Shown: piece by piece, positions 40,377 through 50,841 of the stretch
How the letters are laid out: every line of letters begins with the position of its first letter
Numbering within the stretch: position 1 is the stretch's first letter
Assembly: GCF_039532215.1 (NCBI RefSeq)
Contig: NZ_BAAARN010000001.1
Coordinates: 1,132,390 to 1,196,389, forward strand
Direction of reading: 5' to 3'
Origin: Pedococcus aerophilus
GTDB lineage: Bacteria; Actinomycetota; Actinomycetes; Actinomycetales; Dermatophilaceae
Length of the DNA: 64,000 nucleotides
Notes under the pieces: generated by a model
Database searches by the model: none
What the model was told of the DNA's origin: nothing
Seen by the model: only the letters and a program-made list of their open reading frames with translations
Made by a program: the position numbers and the translations under genes

Positions 40377-41365
40377 CAGCCACAGCAACCACCAGCCCAC
40401 CCGGGACGCCTCGAGCAGGCGCCCGCATCGAGGTCCGTGACCTCACCAAGCAGTTCGGCAGCTTCACCGCCGTCAATGCCTTGTCCTTCACGGTCGAGCC
40501 GGGCCGGATCACCGGCTTCCTCGGGCCCAACGGTGCCGGCAAGACCACCACGCTCCGCATGCTGCTGGGCCTGATCTCACCCACCGCTGGCTCGGCCACG
40601 ATCGGCGGACGGCAGTACCGCGAGATCGAGGCGCCGATGTCCGTCGTCGGCTCGGCGCTCGAGGCGACGAACTTCCACCCGGGTCGGTCCGGGCGTGACC
40701 ACCTGCGCGTCCTCGGCGACACGATGGGCGTCGGCGGCGCCCGTGTCGACGAGATGCTCGAGCTGGTCGGCATCCCGGCCGCCGCGCGCAAGCGGGCCGG
40801 GGGCTACTCCATGGGCATGCGCCAGCGCCTCGGCCTGGCCGCGGCCATGCTGGGCGACCCGCAGGTCCTCATCCTCGACGAGCCGGCCAACGGCCTCGAC
40901 CCCGAGGGCATCCGCTGGTTGCGCGGCTTCCTGCGTCACCTGAGCTCGCAGGGCAAGACGGTCCTCATCTCCAGCCACATGCTCCAAGAGGTGGAGCAGA
41001 CCGTCGACGACGTCGTCATCATCTCCAACGGCCGCCTGGTCAAGCAGGGCACGATGGCCGAGCTGCACGGCAACGGCGGCGCGATCGTCCGCACCTCCGA
41101 CACGGGCGCCCTCGCCGGGGCGCTGCGCGTGGCCGACCTGACGAGCACCGAGCAGGACGGCGCCCTGCTCGTCGACACCTCGGACCTGCGCCTCGTCGGC
41201 GACGTCGCGCTGCGCGCCGGACTGCCCGTCTACGAGCTCAAGGTGGCCACGACCGACCTGGAGGACCTCTTCTTCCAGCTCACCGAGGGCACCAACCGCA
41301 ACCTCGGTGGAGGGACACCCCCGCAGCGGGATGCCATCGCCGGACAGGAAGGGGCGAACGGATGA
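40373..41365 (+). CDS. ABC transporter ATP-binding protein (ABC-2/export type)
   Basis: 330 residues: Walker A GPNGAGKT, signature in YSMGMRQRLGLAAAML, Walker B VLILDEPANGLDPEG, H-loop SSHML. The pattern is that of single-ATPase exporters of the drug/bacitracin (BcrA-like) type. The ATG at 40373 has GGGGGA upstream and overlaps a leader ORF; it overlaps the permease gene by 4 nt. The cargo is unknown. Confidence 0.9.
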   Translation: MTATATTSPPGTPRAGARIEVRDLTKQFGSFTAVNALSFTVEPGRITGFLGPNGAGKTTTLRMLLGLISPTAGSATIGGRQYREIEAPMSVVGSALEATNFHPGRSGRDHLRVLGDTMGVGGARVDEMLELVGIPAAARKRAGGYSMGMRQRLGLAAAMLGDPQVLILDEPANGLDPEGIRWLRGFLRHLSSQGKTVLISSHMLQEVEQTVDDVVIISNGRLVKQGTMAELHGNGGAIVRTSDTGALAGALRVADLTSTEQDGALLVDTSDLRLVGDVALRAGLPVYELKVATTDLEDLFFQLTEGTNRNLGGGTPPQRDAIAGQEGANG

Positions 41366-42168
41366 CCGCCGCAGTCCGCGCCGAGTTCCGCAAGTTCTTC
41401 ACGACCCGCATGTGGTGGGGCATGGCCATCGCCATGTTCGTCGCCGGCGCCGGCCTCGCCGTCGCCTTCGGCTTCCTGCTGACCAGCGACTCCGCCGGAG
41501 GACCGCCCGGTCAGGAGGCGCCGACGGGCAGCGCCGAGCAGATCGCCAACAGCGTCTACACCAGCGGACTGGCCATCGGTTACCTCCTCACCCTGACCAT
41601 CGGGGTGATGCAGATCGGCTCCGAGTACCGCCACAAGACGATCACCAGCACGTTCCTCAGCATCCCGCGGCGTGGCCGGGTGATGGGCGCCAAGGTCATC
41701 GCCCTGCTCGGCATCGGCGCCCTCTACGGGCTCATCTCGCTCGTGGGGTCGGTCATCGCCGGCTCGATCGTCCTCAACTCGCGGGGTTTCGAGGCCTTCC
41801 CGACCTCCGGCGTCTTCCGCACCCTGGCGCTGAGCCTGCTGGTCCTGGGCCTGTGGGCGTTGATCGGCCTGGGTGCCGGCATCCTCATCCCCAACCAGGT
41901 GGCGGCTTTGCTCATCTCGGTCGGCGTCGCCTGGATCGTCGAACCCATCGCCGGGATCCTGCTCAGCCTGTGGGACTTCGGTCGCGAGAACATCGTCCCG
42001 TACCTCCCTTCGGCCGCGACGAGCGCGATGGTCAACGGCGTGCAGCAGGGTGGGGACAACACGGCTCAGCCGCTGGCCTGGTGGGGCGGCGCGCTCGTGC
42101 TCGCCGCGTATGCAGCGGTGCTGGCCGGGCTCGGGTCGTGGCGGACCATCCGCAGCGACATCAGCTAG
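41362..42168 (+). CDS. ABC-2-type permease
   Basis: 268 residues with six predicted membrane helices and the EYRHKTITSTFLS segment common in ABC-2 permeases of exporters. An outside loop after TM1 is Gly/Pro/Ser-rich. It pairs with the preceding ATPase through an ATGA overlap. Confidence 0.88.
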   Translation: MTAAVRAEFRKFFTTRMWWGMAIAMFVAGAGLAVAFGFLLTSDSAGGPPGQEAPTGSAEQIANSVYTSGLAIGYLLTLTIGVMQIGSEYRHKTITSTFLSIPRRGRVMGAKVIALLGIGALYGLISLVGSVIAGSIVLNSRGFEAFPTSGVFRTLALSLLVLGLWALIGLGAGILIPNQVAALLISVGVAWIVEPIAGILLSLWDFGRENIVPYLPSAATSAMVNGVQQGGDNTAQPLAWWGGALVLAAYAAVLAGLGSWRTIRSDIS

Positions 42169-42205
42169 GCGTCGATCGGCCGAACAGCAGTCGTGCACGA
42201 GAGGA

Positions 42206-42235
42206 GGGGCCGGTTTCCGTCGGGAAGCCGGCCCC
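42206..42235. terminator. Hairpin after the ABC exporter operon
   Basis: A 13-bp stem with one G.T wobble (GGGGCCGGTTTCC and its partner) and a 4-nt GTCG loop, 38 nt after the permease stop. The remaining ~150 bp to kgd must hold the kgd promoter; a TAGGCT at 42330-42335 is a candidate -10. Confidence 0.75.
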
Positions 42236-42387
42236 GCGGCATACCCGCAGGTGGGAGTGGGTGGGCACGGTGACGGGGATCCCGCACGAAACAGTCTCAC
42301 CCGCCTGCCCCTGAGCACGCCGACGGGGATAGGCTGGGCACACCTATTGCCCGTCATTGTCGACGCTACGAAAGAGGCGTATCCGCC

Positions 42388-45300
42388 GTGCCCGACCAGT
42401 CCCCGACCAGCGACCCCATGGCGGCCTTCGGGCCGAACGAGTGGCTCGTGGACGAGCTCTATGAGCAGTACCAGAACGACAAGAACTCCGTCGACAAGGC
42501 GTGGTGGTCGTTCTTCGAGGACTACACGCCGTCGGACGGTGGTGGCGGCAACGGGTCCGCGCCCTCCAACGGTGCGGGCAACGGCACCGCTGCGCCCGCG
42601 GCCAAGCCGGCCGCCCAGGCCCCTGCAGCGCAGGCCCCCGCGACCGCCAAGAGCGCCACGCCTGCCGCGAGCGCCCCCGCCGCGCCGGCAGCAGCCAAGG
42701 CCCCCGCCGCGTCCGCCGGCACCTCGTCGTCCGGCACCGCCTCCTCGGCCACCGACTCCGGCAAGGCCCAGGCCACGAGCACCGACCGGTCGGACGCGAA
42801 GACGGACACCGCGGTCGCCGACAAGCCCGAGGACAAGGAGGCCGCGGCCGCCAAGGAGCAGCCCAAGCCCCGCGAGCCGCAGGCACCGAAGTCGACCGGC
42901 CCGGTCAACCAGGACGAGATCAAGCCGCTGCGCGGCGCCAGCGCCCGCACGGTGACCAACATGGAGTCCTCGCTGACGGTCCCCACCGCGACCAGCGTCC
43001 GCGCCGTCCCCGCGAAGCTCCTCATCGACAACCGCGTCGTCATCAACAACCACCTCGCCCGCTCACGCGGTGGCAAGGTCTCCTTCACCCACCTCATCGG
43101 CTATGCCCTGGTCAAGGCCCTGGGCCACATGCCGGAGATGAACAACGGCTACGCGACCGACGAGAAGGGCAAGCCTGCGCTCGTCGTGCCCGGTCACGTC
43201 AACCTCGGCCTCGCGATCGACATAGCCAAGCCCGACGGCACCCGCCAGCTGCTCGTGCCGTCGATCAAGTCGGCCGAGTCGATGGACTTCGCGCACTTCT
43301 GGACGGCCTACGAGGACGTCGTCAAGAAGGCCCGCGCCGGCAAGCTCACCGTCGAGGACTTCCAGGGCACCACGCTGACCCTGACCAACCCCGGCACCAT
43401 CGGCACCGTCCACTCGGTCCCGCGCCTGATGGCCGGCCAGGGCGCGATCATCGGTGTCGGCGCGCTCGAGTACCCCGCCGAGTGGCAGGGCGCGAGCCAG
43501 GAGACGCTCAACCGCAACGCCGTCTCCAAGATCCTCACGATGACGAGCACGTACGACCACCGCATCATCCAGGGCGCCCAGTCCGGTGACTTCCTGCGGA
43601 TCGTGCACCAGCTGCTGCTCGGCGAGAACGGCTTCTACGACGAGATCTTCGAGAGCCTGCGACTGCCGTACGAGCCGGTCCGCTGGGTCCGTGACATCTC
43701 TGCCCACCACGACGACGACGTCAACAAGACGGCCCGCGTCCAGGAGCTCATCCACGCCTACCGAGTGCGCGGCCACCTCATGGCCGACACCGACCCGCTG
43801 GAGTACCGCCAGCGCCGTCACCCCGACCTCGACGTCACCTCGCACGGCCTCACCCTGTGGGACCTCGAGCGCGACTTCGCCACGGGCGGCTTCGGCGGTG
43901 CCCCGATGCTGCGCCTGCGCAAGATCCTCGGCATCCTGCGCGACTCCTACTGCCGCACCATCGGCACCGAGTACATGCACATCCAGGACCCCGAGCAGCG
44001 TCGCTGGCTCCAGTCCAAGATCGAGGTCGGCTACGCCAAGCCCGGCCCCGACGAGCAGCTGCGCATCCTGCGCCGGCTCAACGCCGCCGAGGCGTTCGAG
44101 ACGTTCCTGCAGACCAAGTTCGTGGGCCAGAAGCGCTTCAGCCTCGAGGGCGGCGAGTCCGTCATCGCGCTCCTCGACCGGATCCTGTGCCGCGCCGCCG
44201 CCGACTCCATGGACGAGGTGTGCATCGGTATGCCGCACCGCGGCCGCCTCAACGTGCTCGCCAACATCGCGGGCAAGTCCTACGGCCAGATCTTCCGTGA
44301 GTTCGAGGGCAAGCAGGACCCCAAGTCCGTGCAGGGCTCCGGAGACGTGAAGTACCACCTGGGCACCGAGGGCGAGTTCGTCGCCGAGGACGGCAGCAAG
44401 ACCAAGGTCTACCTGGCGGCCAACCCCTCCCACCTCGAGGCCGTGAACCCGGTCCTCGAGGGCATCACCCGCGCCAAGCAGGACCGCCTCGACCTCGCGG
44501 GCGAGGACTTCACGGTCCTGCCGCTGCTCATGCACGGTGACGCGGCGTTCGCGGGCCAGGGCGTCGTCGCCGAGACGCTCAACCTGTCCCAGCTGCGCGG
44601 CTACCGCACCGGCGGCACGATCCACGTGGTCATCAACAACCAGGTCGGGTTCACGACGTCGCCGAGCGCCTCGCGCTCGTCGACCTACTCGACGGACGTG
44701 GCGCGGATGATCCAGGCGCCGATCTTCCACGTGAACGGCGACGACCCGGAGGCCTGCGTCCGCGTGGCCGAGCTGGCCTACGAGTTCCGTCAGCAGTTCA
44801 ACAAGGACGTCGTCATCGACATGGTGTGCTACCGCCGCCGTGGCCACAACGAGGGCGACGACCCGTCGATGACGCAGCCGCTGATGTACAACCTCATCGA
44901 GGCCAAGCGCTCGGTCCGCAAGCTCTACACCGAGGCCCTCATCGGCCGTGGCGACATCGGTCAGGAGGAGGCCGAGGCCGCGCTGCGCGACTACCAGCAG
45001 CAGCTCGAGCGGGTCTTCGTCGAGACCAAGGCCGCGCTCAAGGAGGCAGCCACCGAGGACGCCACCGACCCGACGCTGGCCGGCACCGACGCCGAGGGCC
45101 ACTCCGGCCTCGAGCCGCCGTCGGCCCAGGCCAAGGACCAGACGACCCGCTCCGCGCAGGAGACGGCCATCTCCGCCGACCTGCTCCAGCACATCGGTGA
45201 CGCGTTCGTGAACCCGCCGCAGGGCTTCACCGTGCACCCGAAGCTGGCCCAGGCCATGGAGAAGCGCGCCGCCTCGACCCGCGACGGTGGCATCGACTGG

Positions 45301-46326
45301 GCCACCGGCGAGCTCATGGCCTTCGGCTCCCTGCTCATGGAGGGCACCCCGGTCCGCCTCGCGGGCCAGGACAGCCGCCGCGGCACGTTCGTCCAACGCC
45401 ACGCGGTGCTCATCGACAAGCACACCGCCGAGGAGTGGACCCCGCTGCTCTACCTCGGCGACGGGCAGGCCCGCTTCTGGGTCTACGACTCGCTGCTGTC
45501 CGAGTTCGCCGCCATGGGCTTCGAGTACGGCTACTCCGTCGAGCGTCCCGACGCCCTCGTCCTGTGGGAGGCGCAGTTCGGCGACTTCTTCAACGGGGCG
45601 CAGACCATCGTCGACGAGTTCATCTCCTCGTCCGAGCAGAAGTGGGGCCAGCGCTCGTCCGTCGTGCTGCTGCTCCCCCACGGCTACGAGGGCCAGGGAC
45701 CGGACCACTCGTCCGCGCGCATCGAGCGCTTCCTGCAGATGTGCGCCGAGGACAACATGACGGTGGCCTACCCGTCGACGCCGGCGAGCTACTTCCACCT
45801 GCTGCGCCGCCAGGCCTATGCCCGGCCGCGTCGCCCGCTCATCGTCTTCACCCCGAAGTCGATGCTGCGGCTCAAGGCTGCCAGCAGCATGCCGGAGGAC
45901 TTCACCACCGGCACGTTCCGCCCGGTCCTCCCGGACCGCCGGGAGCTCGACGCCTCCGCGGTCACCCGGGTCCTGCTCGCGAGCGGCAAGGTCGTCTACG
46001 ACCTCGAGGCCGCCCGCGACAAGGCCGACGACGGCACGACGGCGATCGTCCGGGTCGAGCAGCTCGCCCCGCTGCCGGCGAAGGAGATCGCGGACGAGCT
46101 CGCGAAGTACCCGAACGCCGAGGTCGTCTGGGTCCAGGACGAGCCGCGCAACCAGGGCGCGTGGCCCTTCATGGCCCTCAACCTGCCGCAGGCGCTCGCC
46201 GACCTCGGTGAGCAGCGCGCGCTGCAGATCGTCTCGCGCAAGGCCTCGGCCTCGCCCGCGACCGGCTCCAGCAAGCGCCACGCCGAGCAGCAGAACGAGC
46301 TGATCGGCTCGGCCCTGCGCCAGTGA
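42388..46326 (+). CDS. kgd: Multifunctional 2-oxoglutarate dehydrogenase E1/E2 (Kgd/OdhA type)
   Basis: Actinobacterial fusion that decarboxylates 2-oxoglutarate in the TCA cycle. Of 1312 residues, 1-45 are the E1 N-terminal helix ([16 protein letters not shown]), 46-175 a disordered Ala/Pro/Lys linker, ~180-430 an E2 succinyltransferase domain with the catalytic His in [11 protein letters not shown] (about 389-399) but no lipoyl domain, and ~450-1310 the ThDP-dependent E1 ([33 protein letters not shown]). It works with E2p and E3 supplied in trans. The start is GTG. Confidence 0.97.
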   Translation: MPDQSPTSDPMAAFGPNEWLVDELYEQYQNDKNSVDKAWWSFFEDYTPSDGGGGNGSAPSNGAGNGTAAPAAKPAAQAPAAQAPATAKSATPAASAPAAPAAAKAPAASAGTSSSGTASSATDSGKAQATSTDRSDAKTDTAVADKPEDKEAAAAKEQPKPREPQAPKSTGPVNQDEIKPLRGASARTVTNMESSLTVPTATSVRAVPAKLLIDNRVVINNHLARSRGGKVSFTHLIGYALVKALGHMPEMNNGYATDEKGKPALVVPGHVNLGLAIDIAKPDGTRQLLVPSIKSAESMDFAHFWTAYEDVVKKARAGKLTVEDFQGTTLTLTNPGTIGTVHSVPRLMAGQGAIIGVGALEYPAEWQGASQETLNRNAVSKILTMTSTYDHRIIQGAQSGDFLRIVHQLLLGENGFYDEIFESLRLPYEPVRWVRDISAHHDDDVNKTARVQELIHAYRVRGHLMADTDPLEYRQRRHPDLDVTSHGLTLWDLERDFATGGFGGAPMLRLRKILGILRDSYCRTIGTEYMHIQDPEQRRWLQSKIEVGYAKPGPDEQLRILRRLNAAEAFETFLQTKFVGQKRFSLEGGESVIALLDRILCRAAADSMDEVCIGMPHRGRLNVLANIAGKSYGQIFREFEGKQDPKSVQGSGDVKYHLGTEGEFVAEDGSKTKVYLAANPSHLEAVNPVLEGITRAKQDRLDLAGEDFTVLPLLMHGDAAFAGQGVVAETLNLSQLRGYRTGGTIHVVINNQVGFTTSPSASRSSTYSTDVARMIQAPIFHVNGDDPEACVRVAELAYEFRQQFNKDVVIDMVCYRRRGHNEGDDPSMTQPLMYNLIEAKRSVRKLYTEALIGRGDIGQEEAEAALRDYQQQLERVFVETKAALKEAATEDATDPTLAGTDAEGHSGLEPPSAQAKDQTTRSAQETAISADLLQHIGDAFVNPPQGFTVHPKLAQAMEKRAASTRDGGIDWATGELMAFGSLLMEGTPVRLAGQDSRRGTFVQRHAVLIDKHTAEEWTPLLYLGDGQARFWVYDSLLSEFAAMGFEYGYSVERPDALVLWEAQFGDFFNGAQTIVDEFISSSEQKWGQRSSVVLLLPHGYEGQGPDHSSARIERFLQMCAEDNMTVAYPSTPASYFHLLRRQAYARPRRPLIVFTPKSMLRLKAASSMPEDFTTGTFRPVLPDRRELDASAVTRVLLASGKVVYDLEAARDKADDGTTAIVRVEQLAPLPAKEIADELAKYPNAEVVWVQDEPRNQGAWPFMALNLPQALADLGEQRALQIVSRKASASPATGSSKRHAEQQNELIGSALRQ

Positions 46327-46331
46327 GCGAC

Positions 46332-46355
46332 GCCCGCCCCTGACCAGGGGCGGGC
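46332..46355. terminator. Hairpin after kgd
   Basis: A 10-bp perfect stem (GCCCGCCCCT/AGGGGCGGGC) with a GACC loop, 5 nt after the kgd stop. Confidence 0.75.
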
Positions 46356-46370
46356 CCCCGCACGCAGCTC

Positions 46371-46416
46371 GTATGCCGCGTGGCCCCGTCGTTCGGACGC
46401 GGGCCACGCGGCATAC
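46371..46416. repeat. Long perfect inverted repeat (second hairpin after kgd)
   Basis: A 16-bp uninterrupted stem starting GTATGCCGCGTGGCCC, continued by 4 more pairs after a 1-nt bulge, with a 5-nt loop. It could serve as a backup terminator. Its ends are the GTATGCC/GGCATAC word that recurs through the window. Confidence 0.7.
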
Positions 46417-46487
46417 CTGTCCCCGAGCACGGGGCGAGAGGTGCGCCGTGTCGCCGCGTGTGCCGCGCGGCACCCCGGCATCCGTCC

Positions 46488-46493
46488 TAGGGT
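46488..46493 (+). promoter_or_regulatory. -10 element (TAGGGT) for leaderless DUF2252 gene
   Basis: TAGGGT, 6-nt spacer, then ATG at 46500. Confidence 0.5.
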
Positions 46494-46499
46494 CGGACC

Positions 46500-47909
46500 A
46501 TGCCCTCCAGCACCCGCAGCGCCGCGACGAAGAAGTCGACGCCGAAGAAGGCGACGCCGAAGAAGTCAACGACGAAGAAGTCAACGACGAAGACGACGGC
46601 GAAGAAGCAGGACCGGACCGAGCTCATCATCGAGGTGCTCACCGACGCGTTCGCCCCGTTGATGAAGGCCGACCCCGTCGCCTTCCGCGTGAAGTTCCGC
46701 AAGATGGCTGCGGACCCGTTCGCCTTCTACCGCGGGTCGGCGTGCCTGTTCTACGCCGACGTGACGCCCCTGGACGACCCGTGGGTCAACGAGGAGTGCG
46801 CGCGCATCTGGATCCACGGCGACCTGCACGCCGAGAACTTCGGGACGTACCTCAACTCGAGCGGACGCCTCGTCTTCGACATCAACGACTTCGACGAGGC
46901 CTACATCGGGCACTACACGTGGGACCTCATGCGCTTCTGCGCGAGCCTGGGCCTGCTCGGCTGGCAGAAGGCCCTGCCCGAGGCAGAGGTGCGTCGGCTC
47001 ATCGGCCGCTACCTGCGGGCCTACCTCGCCCAGCTCAACCACTACGTGAGCAAGGACGACGACGAGGACTACGCGCTGCGGCTCGACAACACGACGGGCC
47101 CGGTGCACGAGGCGCTGATGGAGGCCCGGCTGATGCGTCGCGCCGACCTGCTGTCGGCCATCACCGTCCGCGACGGGGTCGAGCGCACCTTCCAGGAGGG
47201 ACCGGGCACCCGCAGGCTCACGAAGGCCGAGCAGGACAAGGTGCTGGCCTCGTTCGCCGGGTACCTCGAGAGCATCCCGGAGTCCAAGCGCTTCGACCGC
47301 GACCTGTTCTACGAGGTCGTCGACCTCGTCGGCTCGTCCGGGTTCGGCATCGGCAGCGCCGGGCTGCCTGCCTACAGCGTCCTCGTGGAGGGGACCAGCC
47401 AGGCGCTGGACAACGACGTCGTGCTGTCGATGAAGCAGGCCAACATCCCCGCGGTGAGCCGGTTCGTCGACCGCGGTCAGGTGGAGCGCTACTTCGAGCA
47501 CGAGGGTCACCGCACGGTGATCAGCCAGCGGGCGCTGCAGGTGCACACCGACCCGCTCCTCGGGTACACGACCTTCGACGGCACCGGCTACGTCGTCTCC
47601 GAGGTCTCGCCCTACGAGGTCGACCTCGACTGGAGCGGGATCAGCGAGCCCTCCGACATCGCGTCGGTCGTCGACCTCCTCGGGCGCGCGACCGCCAAGG
47701 TGCACTGTGCGTCCGACGAGGACAGCGACCAGGACCTCGTCGACTTCCAGGTCGAGGAGTCCATCGCGGCGGCCATCAAGGGCCGCCGTCGGGAGTTCAC
47801 CGAGGCGATGGTCGAGTTCGGGATCTCGTATGCGGCCACCGTGCGCGAGGACCACCGGCTCTTCGTCGAGGCCTTCCGCGAGGGCCGGATCGGTGTCTCT
47901 GCGACGTGA
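46500..47909 (+). CDS. DUF2252 protein with histone-H1-like N-terminal tail
   Basis: 469 residues. Residues 1-38 are a Lys/Thr/Ser/Pro tail with KKSTPKKATPKK units, like histone H1 or mycobacterial HU tails. The rest is DUF2252, function unknown. It contains HGDLHAEN at 106-113 and VFDINDFDEA at 126-135, which resemble the catalytic HxDxxxxN and DFD-type metal motifs of aminoglycoside-phosphotransferase/kinase-fold proteins; I infer a kinase-like fold. Neighbours (kgd, DUF6104) give no functional clue. The transcript looks leaderless. Confidence 0.8.
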   Translation: MPSSTRSAATKKSTPKKATPKKSTTKKSTTKTTAKKQDRTELIIEVLTDAFAPLMKADPVAFRVKFRKMAADPFAFYRGSACLFYADVTPLDDPWVNEECARIWIHGDLHAENFGTYLNSSGRLVFDINDFDEAYIGHYTWDLMRFCASLGLLGWQKALPEAEVRRLIGRYLRAYLAQLNHYVSKDDDEDYALRLDNTTGPVHEALMEARLMRRADLLSAITVRDGVERTFQEGPGTRRLTKAEQDKVLASFAGYLESIPESKRFDRDLFYEVVDLVGSSGFGIGSAGLPAYSVLVEGTSQALDNDVVLSMKQANIPAVSRFVDRGQVERYFEHEGHRTVISQRALQVHTDPLLGYTTFDGTGYVVSEVSPYEVDLDWSGISEPSDIASVVDLLGRATAKVHCASDEDSDQDLVDFQVEESIAAAIKGRRREFTEAMVEFGISYAATVREDHRLFVEAFREGRIGVSAT

Positions 47910-47948
47910 GGCCAGCGTGCCCGCATCGGCACGGCGCCGCGGTCCCGA

Positions 47949-47954
47949 TAACCT
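47949..47954 (+). promoter_or_regulatory. -10 element (TAACCT) for leaderless DUF6104 gene
   Basis: TAACCT, 6-nt spacer, then GTG at 47961. Confidence 0.55.
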
Positions 47955-47960
47955 TGCAGC

Positions 47961-48140
47961 GTGTACTTCACGGATCGCGGAATCGAGGAGCTCGCTGCAC
48001 GGCGGGGAGAGGACGAGGTCTCGTTCGAGTGGCTCGCCGAGCAGCTGCGGACCTTCGTCGACCTCAACCCCGAGTTCGAGACCCCCGTCGAGCGGCTGGC
48101 CACCTGGCTGGCCCGGCTCGACGACGATGACGACGAGTGA
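47961..48140 (+). CDS. DUF6104 family small protein
   Basis: 59-residue acidic protein beginning VYFTDRGIEELAARRGEDE, with LAEQLRTFVDLNPEFETP and ATWLARLDDDDDE at the end. I recognise the wording as DUF6104, a small family widespread in actinobacteria and without known function. The GTG start follows TAACCT by 6 nt with no ribosome site, the leaderless pattern. It is likely cytosolic: no membrane helix and no signal peptide. Confidence 0.85.
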   Translation: MYFTDRGIEELAARRGEDEVSFEWLAEQLRTFVDLNPEFETPVERLATWLARLDDDDDE

Positions 48141-48185
48141 CCTCGGTGGCGGACGGCCACCGACGACGATGATGAGGACTGACGC

Positions 48186-48836
48186 GTGAGCGAGCCCACC
48201 TTCACCCCGAGCGCCGAGTTCCAGGTCGCCTCCGACGGACCCCGCGACGTCGCGCTGGTCTTCCTCGGGGCCTCCATGGTCGCCGGCGTCGGCGACCCCA
48301 AGGGCCAGGGGTGGGTCTCACGCGTCGTGGGGCGCACCCACCACCCCGATCTCGAGCTGACCGCCTACAACCTCGGCGTGCGCGGTGACACCTCCGGCGA
48401 CCTGCTGAACCGTTGGAAGGACGAGTGCGCGCCCCGCTGGTCGGGCCGGGCCGAGAAGCGCCTGGTCGTGTCGATCGGGGCGAACGACGCCGCGACGGGG
48501 GTCACCCTCGCCAGGCACCGCCTCAACCTCGCGAACATCCTCGACGACGCCGCCAGCGCCGGGATCGGGACGTTCGTCGTGAGCCCCCCGCCGTCCGACG
48601 ACGACGAGCTGAACTCCAAGATCGACGTCCTCGTCGAGGCCCAGGCCGATGTCTGCTCCCGGCGTGGGGTGCCGTTCGTCGACTGCTACCGCCCGCTCCT
48701 CGGCCACGAGCAGTGGCGCACCGACCTCGCGGCCAGCCGGGTGCAGCACCACCCCGGCCAGGCGGGCTACGGCCTGATCGCCTGGCTGGTCCTGCACAAC
48801 GGCTGGTACGACTGGCTCCAGATCTCCCCCAGCTGA
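48186..48836 (+). CDS. SGNH/GDSL-type hydrolase
   Basis: 216-residue esterase-like protein. Block I reads VFLGASMVAGVGD, with the nucleophile Ser in GAS instead of GDS; block II Gly lies in NLGVRGDTSGD, block III Asn in GANDA, and the catalytic His in HHPGQAGYG. No signal peptide is seen, so it should be cytosolic, with an unknown acyl substrate. The GTG start has GAGG 8 nt upstream. It converges with the oxidoreductase gene over a strong terminator. Confidence 0.87.
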   Translation: MSEPTFTPSAEFQVASDGPRDVALVFLGASMVAGVGDPKGQGWVSRVVGRTHHPDLELTAYNLGVRGDTSGDLLNRWKDECAPRWSGRAEKRLVVSIGANDAATGVTLARHRLNLANILDDAASAGIGTFVVSPPPSDDDELNSKIDVLVEAQADVCSRRGVPFVDCYRPLLGHEQWRTDLAASRVQHHPGQAGYGLIAWLVLHNGWYDWLQISPS

Positions 48837-48876
48837 CCGGCCACTCCGGCGGCGCTGCGGACACCGCACCGCCCAT

Positions 48877-48916
48877 GACGAAGGCTCCCCGCGCACCGCG
48901 CCGGGGAGCCTTCGTC
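48877..48916. terminator. Bidirectional terminator between SGNH and oxidoreductase genes
   Basis: A 15-bp perfect stem, GACGAAGGCTCCCCG with its complement, around a short GC-rich loop. It has an A-rich start and T-rich end, usable in both directions. Confidence 0.85.
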
Positions 48917-48934
48917 GTCGTCGGGTACGGAACG

Positions 48935-49906
48935 TCAGCTGACGGTGAAGACGACCTTGCCGAAGACGTCGCCACCGGCCATCGTCGCGAACCCGTCGCG
49001 CGCCTGCTCCAGCGGCATCACCGAGTCGACGACCGGCTCGATGCCCTGCTGGGTGACGAAGGCCGCCAGCCGCTCGAGCTCGGACCGCGTCCCCATCGTC
49101 GAGCCGAGGACGCGCAGCTGCTTGAAGAAGATCTTGGTGAGCTCGGCCTTGGCCGGGGCGTCGCCGGAGGTGGCACCGCTGATGACGATCGCCCCGCCGG
49201 GGTTGAGCGAGTTGACCGAGTGCGACCACGTGGCGGCACCCACCGTCTCCATGACGGCGTCGACGCGCTCGGGGAGGCGCTCGCCGCTGGCGAAGGCGCG
49301 GTCGGCACCGATGTCCACCGCCCGCTTGCCCTTGGCCTCGTCGCGGGTGGTCACCCACATGCGGTAGCCGGCGGCCTCGCCGAGCTGGACGAGCGCCGTG
49401 GCCACCCCGCCGCCGGCACCCTGAACCAGGACGGTGGCGCCGGGAGTGAGCCCGGCCTGGGTGAAGAGCATGCGGTAGGCGGTGAGCCAGGCGGTGGACA
49501 GGCAGGCCGCGTGCTCCCAGGACAGCCCCTCGGGTTTCGGCACGAGGTTGCCGGTGGGCACCGCGACCTGCTGGGCCAGGGTGCCGTCGTGCAGCTCGGA
49601 CAGCAGCGTGCGTCGCGGGTCGAGCGTCTCGTCCCCGCGCCAGCCGTCGCTCGGGACGACGGCGTGGACGATGACCTCGTTGCCGTCGGGGTCGATCCCG
49701 GCACCGTCGCAGCCCAGGATCATCGGCAGGCGGTCGGCCGGCAGGCCCACGCCGCGCAGCGACCAGACGTCGTGGTGGTTCAGCCCGGCGGTCTTGAGGG
49801 AGACCGTGGTCCATCCCTCACGGACCTGGGGTTCGGGACGTTCCCCGACCTCCAGACCGGACAGCGGATCGTCGGCGGACTGGCGGGCAGCGTAGACGGC
49901 GAGCAT
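48935..49906 (-). CDS. Zinc-free alcohol dehydrogenase/quinone oxidoreductase (MDR family)
   Basis: 323-residue medium-chain reductase: GroES-like N-terminal half with AGLNHHDVWSLRG, and a Rossmann half with VLVQGAGGGVATALVQL. The structural-zinc Cys cluster is missing, as in the quinone-oxidoreductase branch. NAD(P)H-dependent reduction of an enone or quinone is likely; the substrate is unknown. A TAGGGT lies 7 nt before the ATG. Confidence 0.87.
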   Translation of the reverse strand: MLAVYAARQSADDPLSGLEVGERPEPQVREGWTTVSLKTAGLNHHDVWSLRGVGLPADRLPMILGCDGAGIDPDGNEVIVHAVVPSDGWRGDETLDPRRTLLSELHDGTLAQQVAVPTGNLVPKPEGLSWEHAACLSTAWLTAYRMLFTQAGLTPGATVLVQGAGGGVATALVQLGEAAGYRMWVTTRDEAKGKRAVDIGADRAFASGERLPERVDAVMETVGAATWSHSVNSLNPGGAIVISGATSGDAPAKAELTKIFFKQLRVLGSTMGTRSELERLAAFVTQQGIEPVVDSVMPLEQARDGFATMAGGDVFGKVVFTVS

Positions 49907-49913
49907 GACCCCG

Positions 49914-49919
49914 ACCCTA
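49914..49919 (-). promoter_or_regulatory. -10 element (TAGGGT) for leaderless oxidoreductase gene
   Basis: TAGGGT on the minus strand, 7-nt spacer, then the ATG at 49906. Confidence 0.5.
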
Positions 49920-49978
49920 ACCGCGGGGTGGCTGCCGCGCCCGGGCAGCGTGGTGCTCGTCGCGCGGACCCGTGCCGG

Positions 49979-50841
49979 TCAGGCCTGCTCGACCACGTCG
50001 GGCAGGGCGGTGGCGAGGCTCTCGCGCCAGTCCGGAAGCCGCTCGATCCGCGCCATCCGCCAGGCATCGTGCCCGAGCACGCTGTACGCGGGTCGGGGCG
50101 CCGGCAGCGGGAACGCGTCGCTCGTCGTCGGCCTCACCCGCTCGGGATCGAGCCCCAGGAGGGTGAGGATCTCGCGCGTGAAGCCGTACTTCGTCGTCTC
50201 GCCCTGGCTCGTCGCGTGCCAGACGCCGAAGGGCGCGTCCTGCTCGACGAGGCGCAGGATCGCCCGCGCCACGTCCATCGTCCACGTCGGCTGGCCGCGC
50301 TGGTCGTCGACGACCGACAGCGTGTCGTGCGACCCGGCGAGCCGCGCCATGGTCTTGACGAAGTTGGGACCGCCGCCGCCGTACAGCCACGCGGTCCGGA
50401 CGATCCACGCCCGCGGGCAGTGCGCCTGCACGGCCCATTCCCCCGCGGCCTTGCTCCGGCCGTAGGCCGACAGTGGCGCCAGCGGTGCGTCCTCGGCATA
50501 CGGCTCGTCCGCGTCGCCGGCGAAGACGTAGTCGGTCGAGACGTGCACGAGGCGGGCCCCGGTCTCCCGGCAGGCTGCGGCGACGTGGGCCGCGCCGATC
50601 GCGTTCACCGCGAACGCCCGGCCCTCGTCGCCCTCCGCGTCGTCGACGGCGGTGTAGGCAGCGCAGTTCACGACGACGTCGTGGCCCCGGACCGCGTCGC
50701 GCACCGCGTCTGCGTCGGTGATGTCGAGGTCCTTGCGCTCCAGGGCGGTGACGTCGTCCTCGGACACCCCGGCCAGGGTGAGCACCACCTGGAGGTCGAG
50801 GCCGAGCATGCCCCCGGCACCGGTGAGGAGCCAGCGCGTCA

